Shown here: positions 6,891 through 14,852 of the stretch, piece after piece | How positions within the stretch are numbered: the first letter of the stretch is position 1 | Layout: the number at the start of each line of letters is the position of its first letter | Source: Rubricoccus sp038746605 | Lineage (GTDB): Bacteria > Bacteroidota > Rhodothermia > Rhodothermales > Rubricoccaceae | DNA: 64,000 bases | Assembly: GCA_038746605.1 (NCBI GenBank) | Contig: JBCDKM010000001.1 | Coordinates: 296,618-360,617 of the forward strand | Direction of reading: 5' to 3' | Translations under genes and position numbers: made by a program | The notes under the pieces: generated by a model | Seen by the model: only the letters and a program-made list of their open reading frames with translations | Told to the model about the DNA's origin: nothing | Database searches by the model: none

Positions 6891-7520
6891 ATGACGATGC
6901 TCACCTTCAACGGGGTCCGGGCGCACGTGAGACGTGCCGCTGCCGGTCTCCTCTCGATCTTCCCGCTCGCCGCCGCCGCGCAGTCTGGCACCCCCGCTGC
7001 GCTCTCGCAGGATCTCCACGCGGATCAGCGGGCCCATCTTCTGCGTGTCGGAGCGTGGGGGGCGGCCAACGTGGCAGGAGGGCTCGCGCTCGTCGCGACG
7101 GCGGAGGAGGGGAGTGCGCAGCGGGCCTTCGGCGTGCAGTCTGCAGCATGGGGCGCGATCAACACCGGCATTGCGGCGGTCGGTCTGCTTCGCGGCCAGG
7201 GCGAGACGGCTGCGACGTGGCGCGAGGCGCACGGCGACGAGAACAACTACGAGAACGTCCTACTGGTCAACCTCGGCCTGAACGTCGGGTACGCGGGCGT
7301 CGGCACGGCGATGGTGCTCGCGGCGGAGAACGGCGTGGACAACGCCGACGATTGGCGGGGCCACGGTACCGCGCTCATCCTGCAAGGAGCGGGCTTGTTC
7401 GTGCTCGATGGCATCGCGTACCTCGGCTCCCGCGCCCGCCTCGGGGCGCTCGCGGACATAGCCGAGGCGGCCACGGTCACGGCTGGCCCCGGCGGCGTTC
7501 GCGTCGTTGTGGGCTTGTGA
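6891..7520 (+). CDS. exported/membrane protein of unknown function (possibly DUF6992)
   Basis: This protein has 209 residues from ATG 6891; a second ATG at 6897 is possible. A signal peptide ends near AAAAQSG. The remainder alternates small-residue-rich hydrophobic stretches (GAWGAANVAGGLALVATAE, QSAAWGAINTGIAAVGLL, NLGLNVGYAGVGTAMVLA) with acidic loops, suggesting four or five short membrane helices. This resembles the Bacteroidota DUF6992 pattern, but I cannot confirm it. It diverges from fxsA and precedes the T9SS propeller gene by 54 bases. Confidence 0.7.
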   Translation: MTMLTFNGVRAHVRRAAAGLLSIFPLAAAAQSGTPAALSQDLHADQRAHLLRVGAWGAANVAGGLALVATAEEGSAQRAFGVQSAAWGAINTGIAAVGLLRGQGETAATWREAHGDENNYENVLLVNLGLNVGYAGVGTAMVLAAENGVDNADDWRGHGTALILQGAGLFVLDGIAYLGSRARLGALADIAEAATVTAGPGGVRVVVGL

Positions 7521-7574
7521 GGAACGGGTATACTCCGGCTGGGTGGCGCCTCCCTCACCCTTCCTTCCCCGGTC

Positions 7575-9203
7575 GTGACCCGACTCTCCCTTTTCGCGCT
7601 CGCGCTTTTCCTCGCGATGACGCCCGCTGCGGTTGCGCAGATGTCCGCCGAGGCTCTCGAAGCCGAAGGCCTCACGCCCGAAATCAACACCACGGCCCCG
7701 GCTGTCGCCGTCAAGCAGGGCGGTCTCCAGGTGTGTGTGGACGACGTGCTCCTGGTGCCGGACTCCAACGCGGACAACCTGGTCATCCTCGATCCTACGA
7801 CGGGCGATGTGGTCAACACGGCGTTCCTGACCGACTCGGACCCGGTCCTCTCCACGCCGGTCAACGCGTTGGGCACCTTCGATGGCGACGGCATTCTGAT
7901 CTCGGACCAAGTCGAGGATGTCGTCCAGGAGTTCGACTGCAACGGCGACTATGTCGGCGTCTTCGCCCCAGCTGGAGGCCGTGACGTGGACATCCTCGAC
8001 AACATCCGGGGCATGGCGTACAGCCCCGATGGCACTGAACTCTGGGTGACGGTTGCGGCCGGAGCCAACGCGAACAGCATCGCTCGCTTTGACTCCGACG
8101 GGACTTACCTCGGCAACCTCACCAATGCCACAGGCTCGCCCTTCGATGTCTTCCCGCGCGAGTTCGACGTGTTGATCTCGGACATCGACAATGAGGACGT
8201 CGCGCGTGTGGACTTCATGGGAACGCTCCTCGTCCCTTTTGTGGACAGCGATGGAGTGTCCAGCATCGACTTCCCAGAGCAGATCGCGGCCGGAGAACGG
8301 GGTGAGATTCTCGTCGCTGGGTTCGACCCCCCAAGTGGCGTGTATCGCTTCGACGCGCACGGCGGCTTCATCGAACGCCTGGCGGCGGATAACACGCGTG
8401 GTGTGTACCCGTTGCCGAACGGCGACCTTCTCTACACGAACCGCTCTGGGACGACTCAGATCGCGAGTGACGGTGCCGTCGTCCGATCTGTGTACGCGAC
8501 GGGGGACCGGTTCATCGAGTTGTTCGAGGGGCGCGGGGACGAGACCTCCGACGTGCGCATCGAGGCGGAGACGAGCACGCCGATTGTGCAGCAGGGGGGC
8601 ATCCTCCTGCTGGACATCACACTCATCAACGACGGCGACACGGTGGTGAATGCCGATGTGTACTTCGAGGCGTCCGGCCCGGCGTCCATCCGCAAGCGCC
8701 TCCAGAGCGGCCCGCTGACTCCGGGCACGCGTGGCACCCGCACAGTTCGCATTCGTGTCCCGCGTACGGCACCGACCGGCCTGTACACGCTCAACGTCGC
8801 GCTCGGCGATTTCCGGGCGGACACCGAGATCGACGCGGAGGACGTGATGGTGGAGGTCGAGCCGATGGTGTGCCGTGGCTGCGCCGCCCCGCTGGCCGCG
8901 AGCGTTCCAGTGGACGCGACGCTTCTGACGGAAGACGAAGTCACCGAGGCTCGCCTGAGTGTCGGCCCCAACCCGGTCGTAGGCACCGCTACGTTCCGGT
9001 TTGCGCTAGACGCAGAGTCAGACGTTCGCCTCGCCGTCTACGACGCCCTCGGTCGCGAGGTGGCCGAGGTCGCCAACGGTCGCTTCTCGCCTGGAACTCA
9101 CCAGGCCGCGTTCGACGCCCGCTCGCTCCAGGGCGGCGTCTACATCTATCGCCTGGAGACGGGCGCGGACCTTCTGACGGGCGAACTGATCGTCGTCCGC
9201 TAG
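7575..9203 (+). CDS. secreted beta-propeller-like protein with T9SS sorting domain
   Basis: This protein has 542 residues from GTG 7575, the only start that keeps an intact signal peptide (LSLFALALFLAMTPAAVAQ). Residues about 40-330 contain repeats such as LVPDSNADNLVILDPTTGD, GILISDQVEDVVQEFDCNGDY and GMAYSPDGTELWVTV, as in NHL or lactonase propellers. A CARDB/Ig-like domain follows at about 330-430 (ILLLDITLINDGDTVVNADV). From residue 463 a Por/T9SS type A sorting domain (VGPNPVVGTATF ... YDALGREV ... GGVYIYRLE) marks it for export and surface attachment by type IX secretion. No ligand is evident. Confidence 0.85.
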   Translation: MTRLSLFALALFLAMTPAAVAQMSAEALEAEGLTPEINTTAPAVAVKQGGLQVCVDDVLLVPDSNADNLVILDPTTGDVVNTAFLTDSDPVLSTPVNALGTFDGDGILISDQVEDVVQEFDCNGDYVGVFAPAGGRDVDILDNIRGMAYSPDGTELWVTVAAGANANSIARFDSDGTYLGNLTNATGSPFDVFPREFDVLISDIDNEDVARVDFMGTLLVPFVDSDGVSSIDFPEQIAAGERGEILVAGFDPPSGVYRFDAHGGFIERLAADNTRGVYPLPNGDLLYTNRSGTTQIASDGAVVRSVYATGDRFIELFEGRGDETSDVRIEAETSTPIVQQGGILLLDITLINDGDTVVNADVYFEASGPASIRKRLQSGPLTPGTRGTRTVRIRVPRTAPTGLYTLNVALGDFRADTEIDAEDVMVEVEPMVCRGCAAPLAASVPVDATLLTEDEVTEARLSVGPNPVVGTATFRFALDAESDVRLAVYDALGREVAEVANGRFSPGTHQAAFDARSLQGGVYIYRLETGADLLTGELIVVR

Positions 9204-9254
9204 GTCCCATCCACACGGTCTCGCGCGGCGCCTCGTGGACCTGGAGCGCCGCGC

Positions 9255-9262
9255 TACGTTGG
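9255..9262 (+). promoter_or_regulatory. putative -7 promoter element of the class D beta-lactamase gene
   Basis: TACGTTGG lies 21 bases before ATG 9284 and fits TAnnTTTG at all but one position. No convincing -33 box is visible. Confidence 0.35.
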
Positions 9263-9283
9263 GGCTCTTCGCACCGACTCGCC

Positions 9284-10120
9284 ATGCGCTTCGTCTTCGT
9301 TGCTCTCGTTCTCGCGGCCTGCTCCTCTCCCTCCGCCGACGCGCCTCCCGAGGCGGAACAGGTCATCGCTCCGCCCGACACGGTCCGCGCAGACTGGGGC
9401 CAGCACTTCGCCGCGATGGACGCGCGTGGCACCTTCGTGATGCTCGACACCGGGACGGGTCTGATCTCGCGCTACAACCCCGAGCGCGCGGCCACCCGGT
9501 TCACGCCTGCCTCCACCTCCAAGGTGTTCAATGGACTCGTGTTCCTGGATCAGGGTGTGGTGGCCGACGTGGACTCGATGTACGCTTGGGACGGCGTGGA
9601 GCGGAGCATCCGGTCGTGGAATCGGGATCACTCGCTGCGGACGGGCACCGAGTTCTCCGCGGTCTGGCTCTTCCAGCGTCTCGCACGCGAGGTCAGCCGC
9701 GAGGGCTACGCGGAGGTCTTCGCGCGCTACCCGTACGGCAATGCCACGATGGGCGAGCCTCTGGAGATGGCCTGGCTCGATGGCTCCTGGCGCGTCTCCG
9801 CCGACGAGCAGATCGCGTTCATCGACGCGCTCCGAACCGGCGACTTGCCGTTCTCGGACGCCCACCAAGCCACCATCCGCGAGATTCTTCCACTCCTGGT
9901 CGAGGGCGATGGCTGGCGACTCAAGGCGAAGACGGGCTGGGGCATTCCGCCCGAAGAGCCCCCCATCGGGTGGCTCGTGGGATGGGTAGAACGACCCGAC
10001 GGGGACGTGGTGTTCGCGATGAACGCCGAGGCGGACGGACCCGAGTGGGACATGGGCCCGGACCGCATACGCCTCGTCCAGCGGATTCTAGAGGCCGAGG
10101 GCGTCACCTCCGCCCGCTAG
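9284..10120 (+). CDS. class D (OXA-type) beta-lactamase lipoprotein
   Basis: This 278-residue serine beta-lactamase hydrolyses the beta-lactam ring by acyl-enzyme formation. All class D signatures are present and properly spaced: S77-T-S-K80 (nucleophile and carboxylatable Lys), S125-A-V127, Y151-G-N153 and K216-T-G218. WLDGSWRVSADEQIAFI matches the OXA omega-loop and EQ helix. The N-terminus has a lipoprotein signal with Cys13 (LAACSS), so the enzyme is probably membrane-anchored in the periplasm. STSK replaces the common STFK. It is a single-gene unit with its own putative promoter. No mobile element adjoins it, so it is probably intrinsic. A BlaR-type sensor domain is unlikely because there are no extra domains. 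Confidence 0.9.
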   Translation: MRFVFVALVLAACSSPSADAPPEAEQVIAPPDTVRADWGQHFAAMDARGTFVMLDTGTGLISRYNPERAATRFTPASTSKVFNGLVFLDQGVVADVDSMYAWDGVERSIRSWNRDHSLRTGTEFSAVWLFQRLAREVSREGYAEVFARYPYGNATMGEPLEMAWLDGSWRVSADEQIAFIDALRTGDLPFSDAHQATIREILPLLVEGDGWRLKAKTGWGIPPEEPPIGWLVGWVERPDGDVVFAMNAEADGPEWDMGPDRIRLVQRILEAEGVTSAR

Positions 10121-10422
10121 GTCTCCTCGCCTCGGTGCCGACGTGGGAGGACCCGACGGGCGCGAATCCGGACGGTTGGGCAGGGCCTCGCGATAGCACT
10201 GGAGGGGAAGGGTCGAAACGCATCAGCTGCGCCGTGACCTCTCGCGCGGTCGTTTTGCGTGACATCGGGTACCGCCTGACTCCCTCCGCCCCTGAGCTCT
10301 TCCGTCACCGTGCCGAGGCGGGCCTGGTGGCACGACCGGTCGAGATGGAATGGCTTCCCGGAACCCGGAACCCGTCCGTCGTAGCTTCGGCGCTTCACCC
10401 CGCGTACACAGCCCCTTCCTCC
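10121..10422 (+). other. 302-base intergenic region before the NSS transporter
   Basis: No convincing gene. It holds a degenerate palindrome copy just after the beta-lactamase stop (CGCCTCGGTGCCG, right arm mutated), a lone right arm (GCCGAGGCGGGCC) near 10312, and the TAGCTTCG promoter-like element at 10382. Open frames across it are shadows of the flanking genes. Confidence 0.6.
10382..10389 (+). promoter_or_regulatory. putative -7 promoter element of the NSS transporter gene
   Basis: TAGCTTCG lies 33 bases before the GTG at 10423, in a region with no other role. It matches the element seen at 20996. Confidence 0.35.
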
Positions 10423-11997
10423 GTGGCCGATCCCGACACGCAGACCCCGGCCGCCTCGCGCGGCGCCTGGAAATCCAAGCTCGGCTTCATCCTCGCCGCC
10501 AGCGGCTCGGCCATCGGCCTGGGCAACATCGTCTTCTTCGCGTCCAACGCTTACCAGTACGGTGGGGGCGCGTTCTATCTCCCGTACTTCATCGCGCTGT
10601 TCGTCCTGGGCATCCCGGTGATGATCCTGGAGTTCTCGCTCGGCACGACGACGGGGCGGAGCTTCCCGCTCGCCCTGGGTAAGCTGGCGGGGAAGAAGGG
10701 CGAGTTCGTGGGGTGGTGGAGCATCGCGAGTGCGCTCACGATCACGATGTACTACATCACGATCCTCGGCTGGGCGCTCTCAATGCTCGTCGGCGCCTTC
10801 GGGAGCTTGCTGGAGCCGGGCGCGAGCGCCCCGTTCGCGCCATTTGAGACGCCGAGCGAAAGCGTCAACGCCACGGCCTGGTTCTTCGGGATGATCGCGA
10901 CGTGGTGGCCGATGATCGCCGTCGCGACCATCTGGACACTCACGATCCTGCTTCTCTGGCGAGGCACGGAGACCATCGAGAAGGGCGTGCGCGTGTTCGT
11001 GCCGCTGATGTGGCTCTTCATGATCGTCCTCATCGTCCGAGGGCTCACGCTGGAGGGCGGCGTGGACGGCGTGCTCTACCTCTTCACGCCCAACCTGGAC
11101 GGTATCGGAGATGTGCGGGTCTGGCAGGGCGCCTTCGCGCAGATGTTCTTCTCGCTGTCGCTCGGCCTCGGTACGATGACGGCCTACGCGAGCTACCTGC
11201 CCAAAACGGCCGACAACGTCAACAACTCGCTGCTGGTCAGCTTCCTCAACTGCGGGTTCGAGTACATCGCGGGCGTCGCCATCTTCTCGATGCTCTTCGT
11301 CTACGCCCTCAACCCGGCGGGCTCGACGCTCTCGCTCTCCTTCTTCGTCATTCCGCAGGGCATCGCGGGCTTCCCGTTCTGGGTGAAGGGCTTCGGCGTG
11401 TTCTTCTTCTTCCTCCTCGTGATCGCGGGTCTCACGAGTGCCGTGTCCCTCGTGGAGGGAATGGCGAGCCCTCTCATCGACAAGCTGGGGATCTCTCGCG
11501 CGAAGGCGCTCTCATTCGTCCTCGTGCCCGGTATCCTGGGCTCTCTGATGTTCGCCCTCCCGATGGTCATCGACCCGGGCCTGAGTGGGAACGGCGTTCT
11601 GGGGCTGACGCTGCTCGACCTCGTGGACAACTGGGCCTTCCGCTACAGCCTGCTCACGGTCGGCTTATTGGAGTGCCTACTCATCGGATGGGTCGTGGGC
11701 GCGGACAAGCTGCGCGTCGCGATCAACGAGCACACCAAGTTCAAGCTGCCGGTGCTGTTCAACTGGATGATCAAGGTCATCATCCCGGCGATCCTGGCGT
11801 TCGTGCTGTTCTTCACCCTCCAGGACGACCTCACGCGCGACGGTGGCATCTACGGCTCCACGTACGACATGCCAGGCTACCTGTGGCTCCCGTCGGCCAT
11901 CCCGGTTCTCTGGCTCGGCTTTACCCTGATCGTCGCGGGCGTCTTGACCTCCCGCCCCTCGAAGGACACCGCTTCTCCCGCTCCCGCTGCTGAGTAG
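10423..11997 (+). CDS. neurotransmitter:sodium symporter (NSS/SNF) family transporter
   Basis: This protein has 524 residues from GTG 10423, which gives the short polar N-terminus typical of bacterial NSS proteins. About twelve membrane helices are visible. TM1 (KLGFILAASGSAIGLGNI) and the GGGAFYLPYFIALFVLGIPVMILEFSLG block are diagnostic. Sodium-coupled uptake of an amino acid or related compound is the family role. The usual NxWRFP after the TM1 glycines is replaced by NIVFFAS, so ion or substrate binding may differ from LeuT. The C-terminus is a short Pro/Ala-rich tail. The exported protein at 12002 follows after four bases, suggesting one operon. Confidence 0.88.
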   Translation: MADPDTQTPAASRGAWKSKLGFILAASGSAIGLGNIVFFASNAYQYGGGAFYLPYFIALFVLGIPVMILEFSLGTTTGRSFPLALGKLAGKKGEFVGWWSIASALTITMYYITILGWALSMLVGAFGSLLEPGASAPFAPFETPSESVNATAWFFGMIATWWPMIAVATIWTLTILLLWRGTETIEKGVRVFVPLMWLFMIVLIVRGLTLEGGVDGVLYLFTPNLDGIGDVRVWQGAFAQMFFSLSLGLGTMTAYASYLPKTADNVNNSLLVSFLNCGFEYIAGVAIFSMLFVYALNPAGSTLSLSFFVIPQGIAGFPFWVKGFGVFFFFLLVIAGLTSAVSLVEGMASPLIDKLGISRAKALSFVLVPGILGSLMFALPMVIDPGLSGNGVLGLTLLDLVDNWAFRYSLLTVGLLECLLIGWVVGADKLRVAINEHTKFKLPVLFNWMIKVIIPAILAFVLFFTLQDDLTRDGGIYGSTYDMPGYLWLPSAIPVLWLGFTLIVAGVLTSRPSKDTASPAPAAE

Positions 11998-12001
11998 ACC
12001 G

Positions 12002-12436
12002 ATGCGCTATCTCCCGATCTGTCTCGCCCTCCTGCTCGCGGCACCGGCCAGCGCGCAACTCGCCTTCGAGCCGCTGCCCACCGAACCGGGCGAGGAGGCC
12101 CCGTCGCAGCCCATCCAGGGGCAACCTGTACGCGTCACGCTGGACCAGCCGACCGAGTCTGTCCAGGTCGTCTGGCGCCCGAACAGCGCCATCCCCGACA
12201 CCGTCGCGCTCAGCCCAGACGGCGCCACATTCGAGTGGACGCCGAGCCGCGCGGGCGTCGCGACCGTCGTGACGCCAGAGGGCTCGCAAAACGTCTCCGT
12301 TCGATACAGCGCGTATCCGGCCACGGGCATCTTCATCCTGATCCTCGCGGCCACCATCCTGTTCGGAGGGGCGGGCTTCGCGATGGGGAAGCTCCTCGGC
12401 GACGAAGACGCGCCTGCCCTCCCGATGGATACGTGA
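12002..12436 (+). CDS. small exported, C-terminally anchored protein of unknown function
   Basis: This 144-residue protein has a signal peptide (LALLLAAPASAQ), a beta-rich domain of about 85 residues with an Ig-like feel (VRVTLDQPTESVQVVWRP, ATFEWTPSRAGVATVV) and one C-terminal membrane helix (GIFILILAATILFGGAGF) ending in an acidic tail. It would sit on the outer face of the inner membrane. It starts four bases after the transporter stop and overlaps the next start, so it may be an accessory of the NSS transporter. That is inference from position only. Confidence 0.7.
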   Translation: MRYLPICLALLLAAPASAQLAFEPLPTEPGEEAPSQPIQGQPVRVTLDQPTESVQVVWRPNSAIPDTVALSPDGATFEWTPSRAGVATVVTPEGSQNVSVRYSAYPATGIFILILAATILFGGAGFAMGKLLGDEDAPALPMDT

Positions 12437-12828
12437 TCCGGCTCGGCCTCCTCGTGCTGGCGGTCGCGTTCGCCGGTCTGGTGGAGGCACAGGACCTCAC
12501 GTACCGGCTCCCCGCCCACCTCGGTGTGCCCGCCGAGGCGGAGAGAGTGGGAGAGCATCACCAGCGAGACGACTGGCTCGGGCGCGACAAGGCCTACCAC
12601 GTCGGTGCCACGTTCGGGATCACCCTCGGCGCCTACGTGGCCTACCGTGAGGGGCTCGGCATGGAGCCCGAGGCGTCGGTCCCGTTCGCAGCCCTGACGG
12701 CCTTCGGCGTCGGCATAGCCAAAGAGGAAGCGGACAGCCGGAGAGCCCGCCGCCCACTGTATTCGTGGAAGGATCTGGCCGCTGACGCGCTGGGTGCCGC
12801 CCTGGGTGCCGCGCTCGTTAGTCTCTGA
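12433..12828 (+). CDS. YfiM-like (DUF2279) membrane/periplasmic protein
   Basis: This protein has 131 residues from GTG 12433, whose GTGA overlaps the preceding stop, implying translational coupling. After a signal-like hydrophobic N-terminus, GRDKAYHVGATFGITLGAYVA, GVGIAKEEADSRR and YSWKDLAADALGAALGA follow the DUF2279/YfiM pattern (DKxxH ... GxxKExxD ... DLxAD). The molecular function of that family is not established. Part of the coding sequence (VPAEAER) contains an arm of the palindromic repeat family. Confidence 0.7.
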   Translation: MIRLGLLVLAVAFAGLVEAQDLTYRLPAHLGVPAEAERVGEHHQRDDWLGRDKAYHVGATFGITLGAYVAYREGLGMEPEASVPFAALTAFGVGIAKEEADSRRARRPLYSWKDLAADALGAALGAALVSL

Positions 12829-12886
12829 GTCCGCCGAGGCACCTCCGCCGAGGCACCGAGGCGGAGCGGTGGACGTACGGCTTGGG

Positions 12887-13180
12887 CTACTCGTCGTCCT
12901 CTGCCCGATAGTTCTTCCAGGCGTGGCTTCCATCCTTGTCGCGGTAAACAGAAGCGATAGCATAGGCCGTCACGGGCGGGTCTGGTTCCTTTCGTTCCCA
13001 GTGCCGATACGCAGCAGACACTCGGTTCCCTATTCCGCGCTCCTTTCCACGACCCTCTGCAACCGGTACACCCGCTTCGCCGAGGATGTGGTGAAGTGAC
13101 GAAAGCTTGATCTGGATGCCCTGACTGTGCAGTGCGAGGGCGAGGCGCCCAATGAAATCGTATACCTGTGTTCTATTCAT
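12887..13180 (-). CDS. orphan protein of unknown function
   Basis: This protein has 97 residues from ATG 13180; a start at 13234 would add 18 unconvincing residues. It is predicted cytosolic, with two helical stretches (TQVYDFIGRLALALHS, KLSSLHHILGEAGVPV), a Gly/Arg-rich link (GRGKERGIGNRVSAAYRHWE) and a C-terminus ending KNYRAEDDE. No family is recognised. Base composition is visibly less GC-rich than in the flanking genes, and arms of the palindromic repeat occur on each side (near 12845 and 13243). The gene is therefore likely a late arrival, but no repeat or recombinase proves it. Confidence 0.55.
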   Translation of the reverse strand: MNRTQVYDFIGRLALALHSQGIQIKLSSLHHILGEAGVPVAEGRGKERGIGNRVSAAYRHWERKEPDPPVTAYAIASVYRDKDGSHAWKNYRAEDDE

Positions 13181-13276
13181 CAGGAGAAAGGGCTGCTGCA
13201 GCTTGAGCAACACGAAAGGCCGTGAGCAGGGCACCGTGACCCACCGAGGCGGACGGAGCGAAGTCGCATGGGGCCG

Positions 13277-14251
13277 CTATGCTTGTCCGCTGGTGCCGAG
13301 CATCTTGGTGAGCGGGACGCCACCGTTCGGGTCGAAGTCCAGCGTGCGGATCGGGAAGGGGATCGTCACGCCCTCGGCGTCGAACGCGGTCTTGATCGCC
13401 TGGATGGCATCGCTCTGCGCCTGCAGGAAGTCCGCTTGGCCGTCGAACGTCACCCAGAACGCGAGCGCGAAGTTGATGGAGGAGTCCCCGAACTCGGTGT
13501 AGAAGAGCTTGACGGGATGCTCCTTGAGCCGAAGCTCCAGGCCCTCCACCGCCTTCACGGCTACTTGCTGGGCGTGCGCGAGGTCATCGCCGTAGCCGAC
13601 GCCACACGAGATGTCGACGCGCCGGATGCCCTTCTCGGAGTAGTTGATCAGTGGCTCCTGGAACACTTTCGCGTTGGGGATGATGACCATCTGGCCCTGG
13701 AAGGTTTCGATCACGGTGCTGCGCAGATCGAGCGACTGCACGATGCCCATGTGACCGTTCGTCTCGACGAGTTGCCCGACCGTGAACGGGTTGCGGACCG
13801 CCATGAGAACGCCCGCGATGAAGTTGCTCGCGATATCCTGGAACGCGAAGCCGAGCGCGAGACCGACGACGCCCGCACCCGCGAGGAGCGTCGTCACGAA
13901 GCTGTCCGCTCCCAGAACGCCGAGGGCGATGAACGTGCCTCCGGCGAGCACGGCGACGTACGCCAGCGTCCCCAGCAGATCGATCACGTTGCGCGCGCCC
14001 GCTGACTGGCCGGTTGCCCGCTCCAAGAGGCTCCGAACACCGCTCCGCACGAGCCGCGCGATCACCGCCGCCACGACCACGATCAGAATCGCGACGACGA
14101 AGTTGGGGAGCAGCAGAATCAGAGAGTCGATCCATCCCGTGACCTTGTCCACGACCGAGCCGAGGGCGTCGGTGACAGACGGGGGCTCGCCACCCAGTGG
14201 AGCGGAATCGGAAACGGACGCGGTGTCTGGAGAAGCGGCGGTGGTCTGCAT
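13277..14251 (-). CDS. mscS: MscS-family mechanosensitive ion channel
   Basis: This protein has 324 residues from ATG 14251. After a polar N-terminus come three membrane helices. The third is the Gly/Ala-packed pore helix (TTLLAGAGVVGLALGFAFQDIASNFIAG), followed by the beta domain (VGQLVETNGHMGIVQSLDLRSTVI, VIIPNAKVFQEPLINYS) and the C-terminal alpha/beta region ending FPIRTLDF. MscS channels open under membrane tension to release solutes during osmotic downshock, which fits a halophilic or marine lifestyle. An upstream ATG at 14341 exists but would add an atypical tail. It diverges from the gene at 14521. Confidence 0.92.
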   Translation of the reverse strand: MQTTAASPDTASVSDSAPLGGEPPSVTDALGSVVDKVTGWIDSLILLLPNFVVAILIVVVAAVIARLVRSGVRSLLERATGQSAGARNVIDLLGTLAYVAVLAGGTFIALGVLGADSFVTTLLAGAGVVGLALGFAFQDIASNFIAGVLMAVRNPFTVGQLVETNGHMGIVQSLDLRSTVIETFQGQMVIIPNAKVFQEPLINYSEKGIRRVDISCGVGYGDDLAHAQQVAVKAVEGLELRLKEHPVKLFYTEFGDSSINFALAFWVTFDGQADFLQAQSDAIQAIKTAFDAEGVTIPFPIRTLDFDPNGGVPLTKMLGTSGQA

Positions 14252-14494
14252 AAACGGGAGAGAGTGGGCGGGAGAAGTGTCCGAGTGTATCCACGAGAGG
14301 CCCGTTGTGCTGTTCCGATCCGATGGATTGCTCACGTGCATAGCCCTTCCCCTTTGTCTGGAAGGCCCCCTGAGGTCCGCGCGCCCGGACGTGTGTCCGC
14401 AACTCTGCCCGCCTCGGGCGGTCGTGGGAGCAGGGAGTGCGAACCTCACGCGATCTCGCGCCGTCTGACGCAACAGCGGCACTCCCCATCCGGT

Positions 14495-14502
14495 TACCTT
14501 CC
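14495..14502 (+). promoter_or_regulatory. putative -7 promoter element before the 85-residue membrane protein
   Basis: TACCTTCC lies 18 bases before ATG 14521 and resembles the elements at 52791 and 61208. No clear -33 box. Confidence 0.35.
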
Positions 14503-14520
14503 CGCACAGCCCCGAGACAC

Positions 14521-14778
14521 ATGCTCAGCATCGGACGCAAGCAGGCGAAGCCCCGTGGGTACCACTACGAGCCTCGTTTCCACGATCCCAAGAAGGACGA
14601 GCGTCGCAAGCGCCAAATCCGCATCGCGCGCCCTGCAGGCAAGCTCTACCGTAAGACGAAGCAGCCCCATTTCATCGCCGTGGGGCTGGGGCTCGTCCTC
14701 GCGCTCTACCTCTACATCAACGCGGAGACGGTCATCGGCGGAGCGGTGGAAGGACTGTCCCGGTTGTTCGGTAGCTGA
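14521..14778 (+). CDS. small single-pass membrane protein of unknown function
   Basis: This protein has 85 residues from ATG 14521. The first 55 are strongly basic and hydrophilic (KQAKPRGYHYEPRFHDPKKD, RRKRQIRIARPAGK), followed by one hydrophobic helix (FIAVGLGLVLALYLYI) and a short C-terminus. The charge pattern predicts the basic part in the cytoplasm. It sits 74 bases upstream of mutL with its own putative promoter and could be cotranscribed. No known domain is seen. Confidence 0.7.
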   Translation: MLSIGRKQAKPRGYHYEPRFHDPKKDERRKRQIRIARPAGKLYRKTKQPHFIAVGLGLVLALYLYINAETVIGGAVEGLSRLFGS

Positions 14779-14852
14779 CCTCCAGAAGGTGTCTCGTTCG
14801 GGTGGACGCGTCCAGGGAGCTCCTGGTCGTCACCCTGAGTTTCTCGTTTCCC

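Noticed and set aside
9235..10422. Upstream extension of the NSS transporter frame through the beta-lactamase gene
   Set aside because: The extension is Arg/Ala/Gly-rich out-of-frame translation of the class D gene; the transporter starts at GTG 10423.
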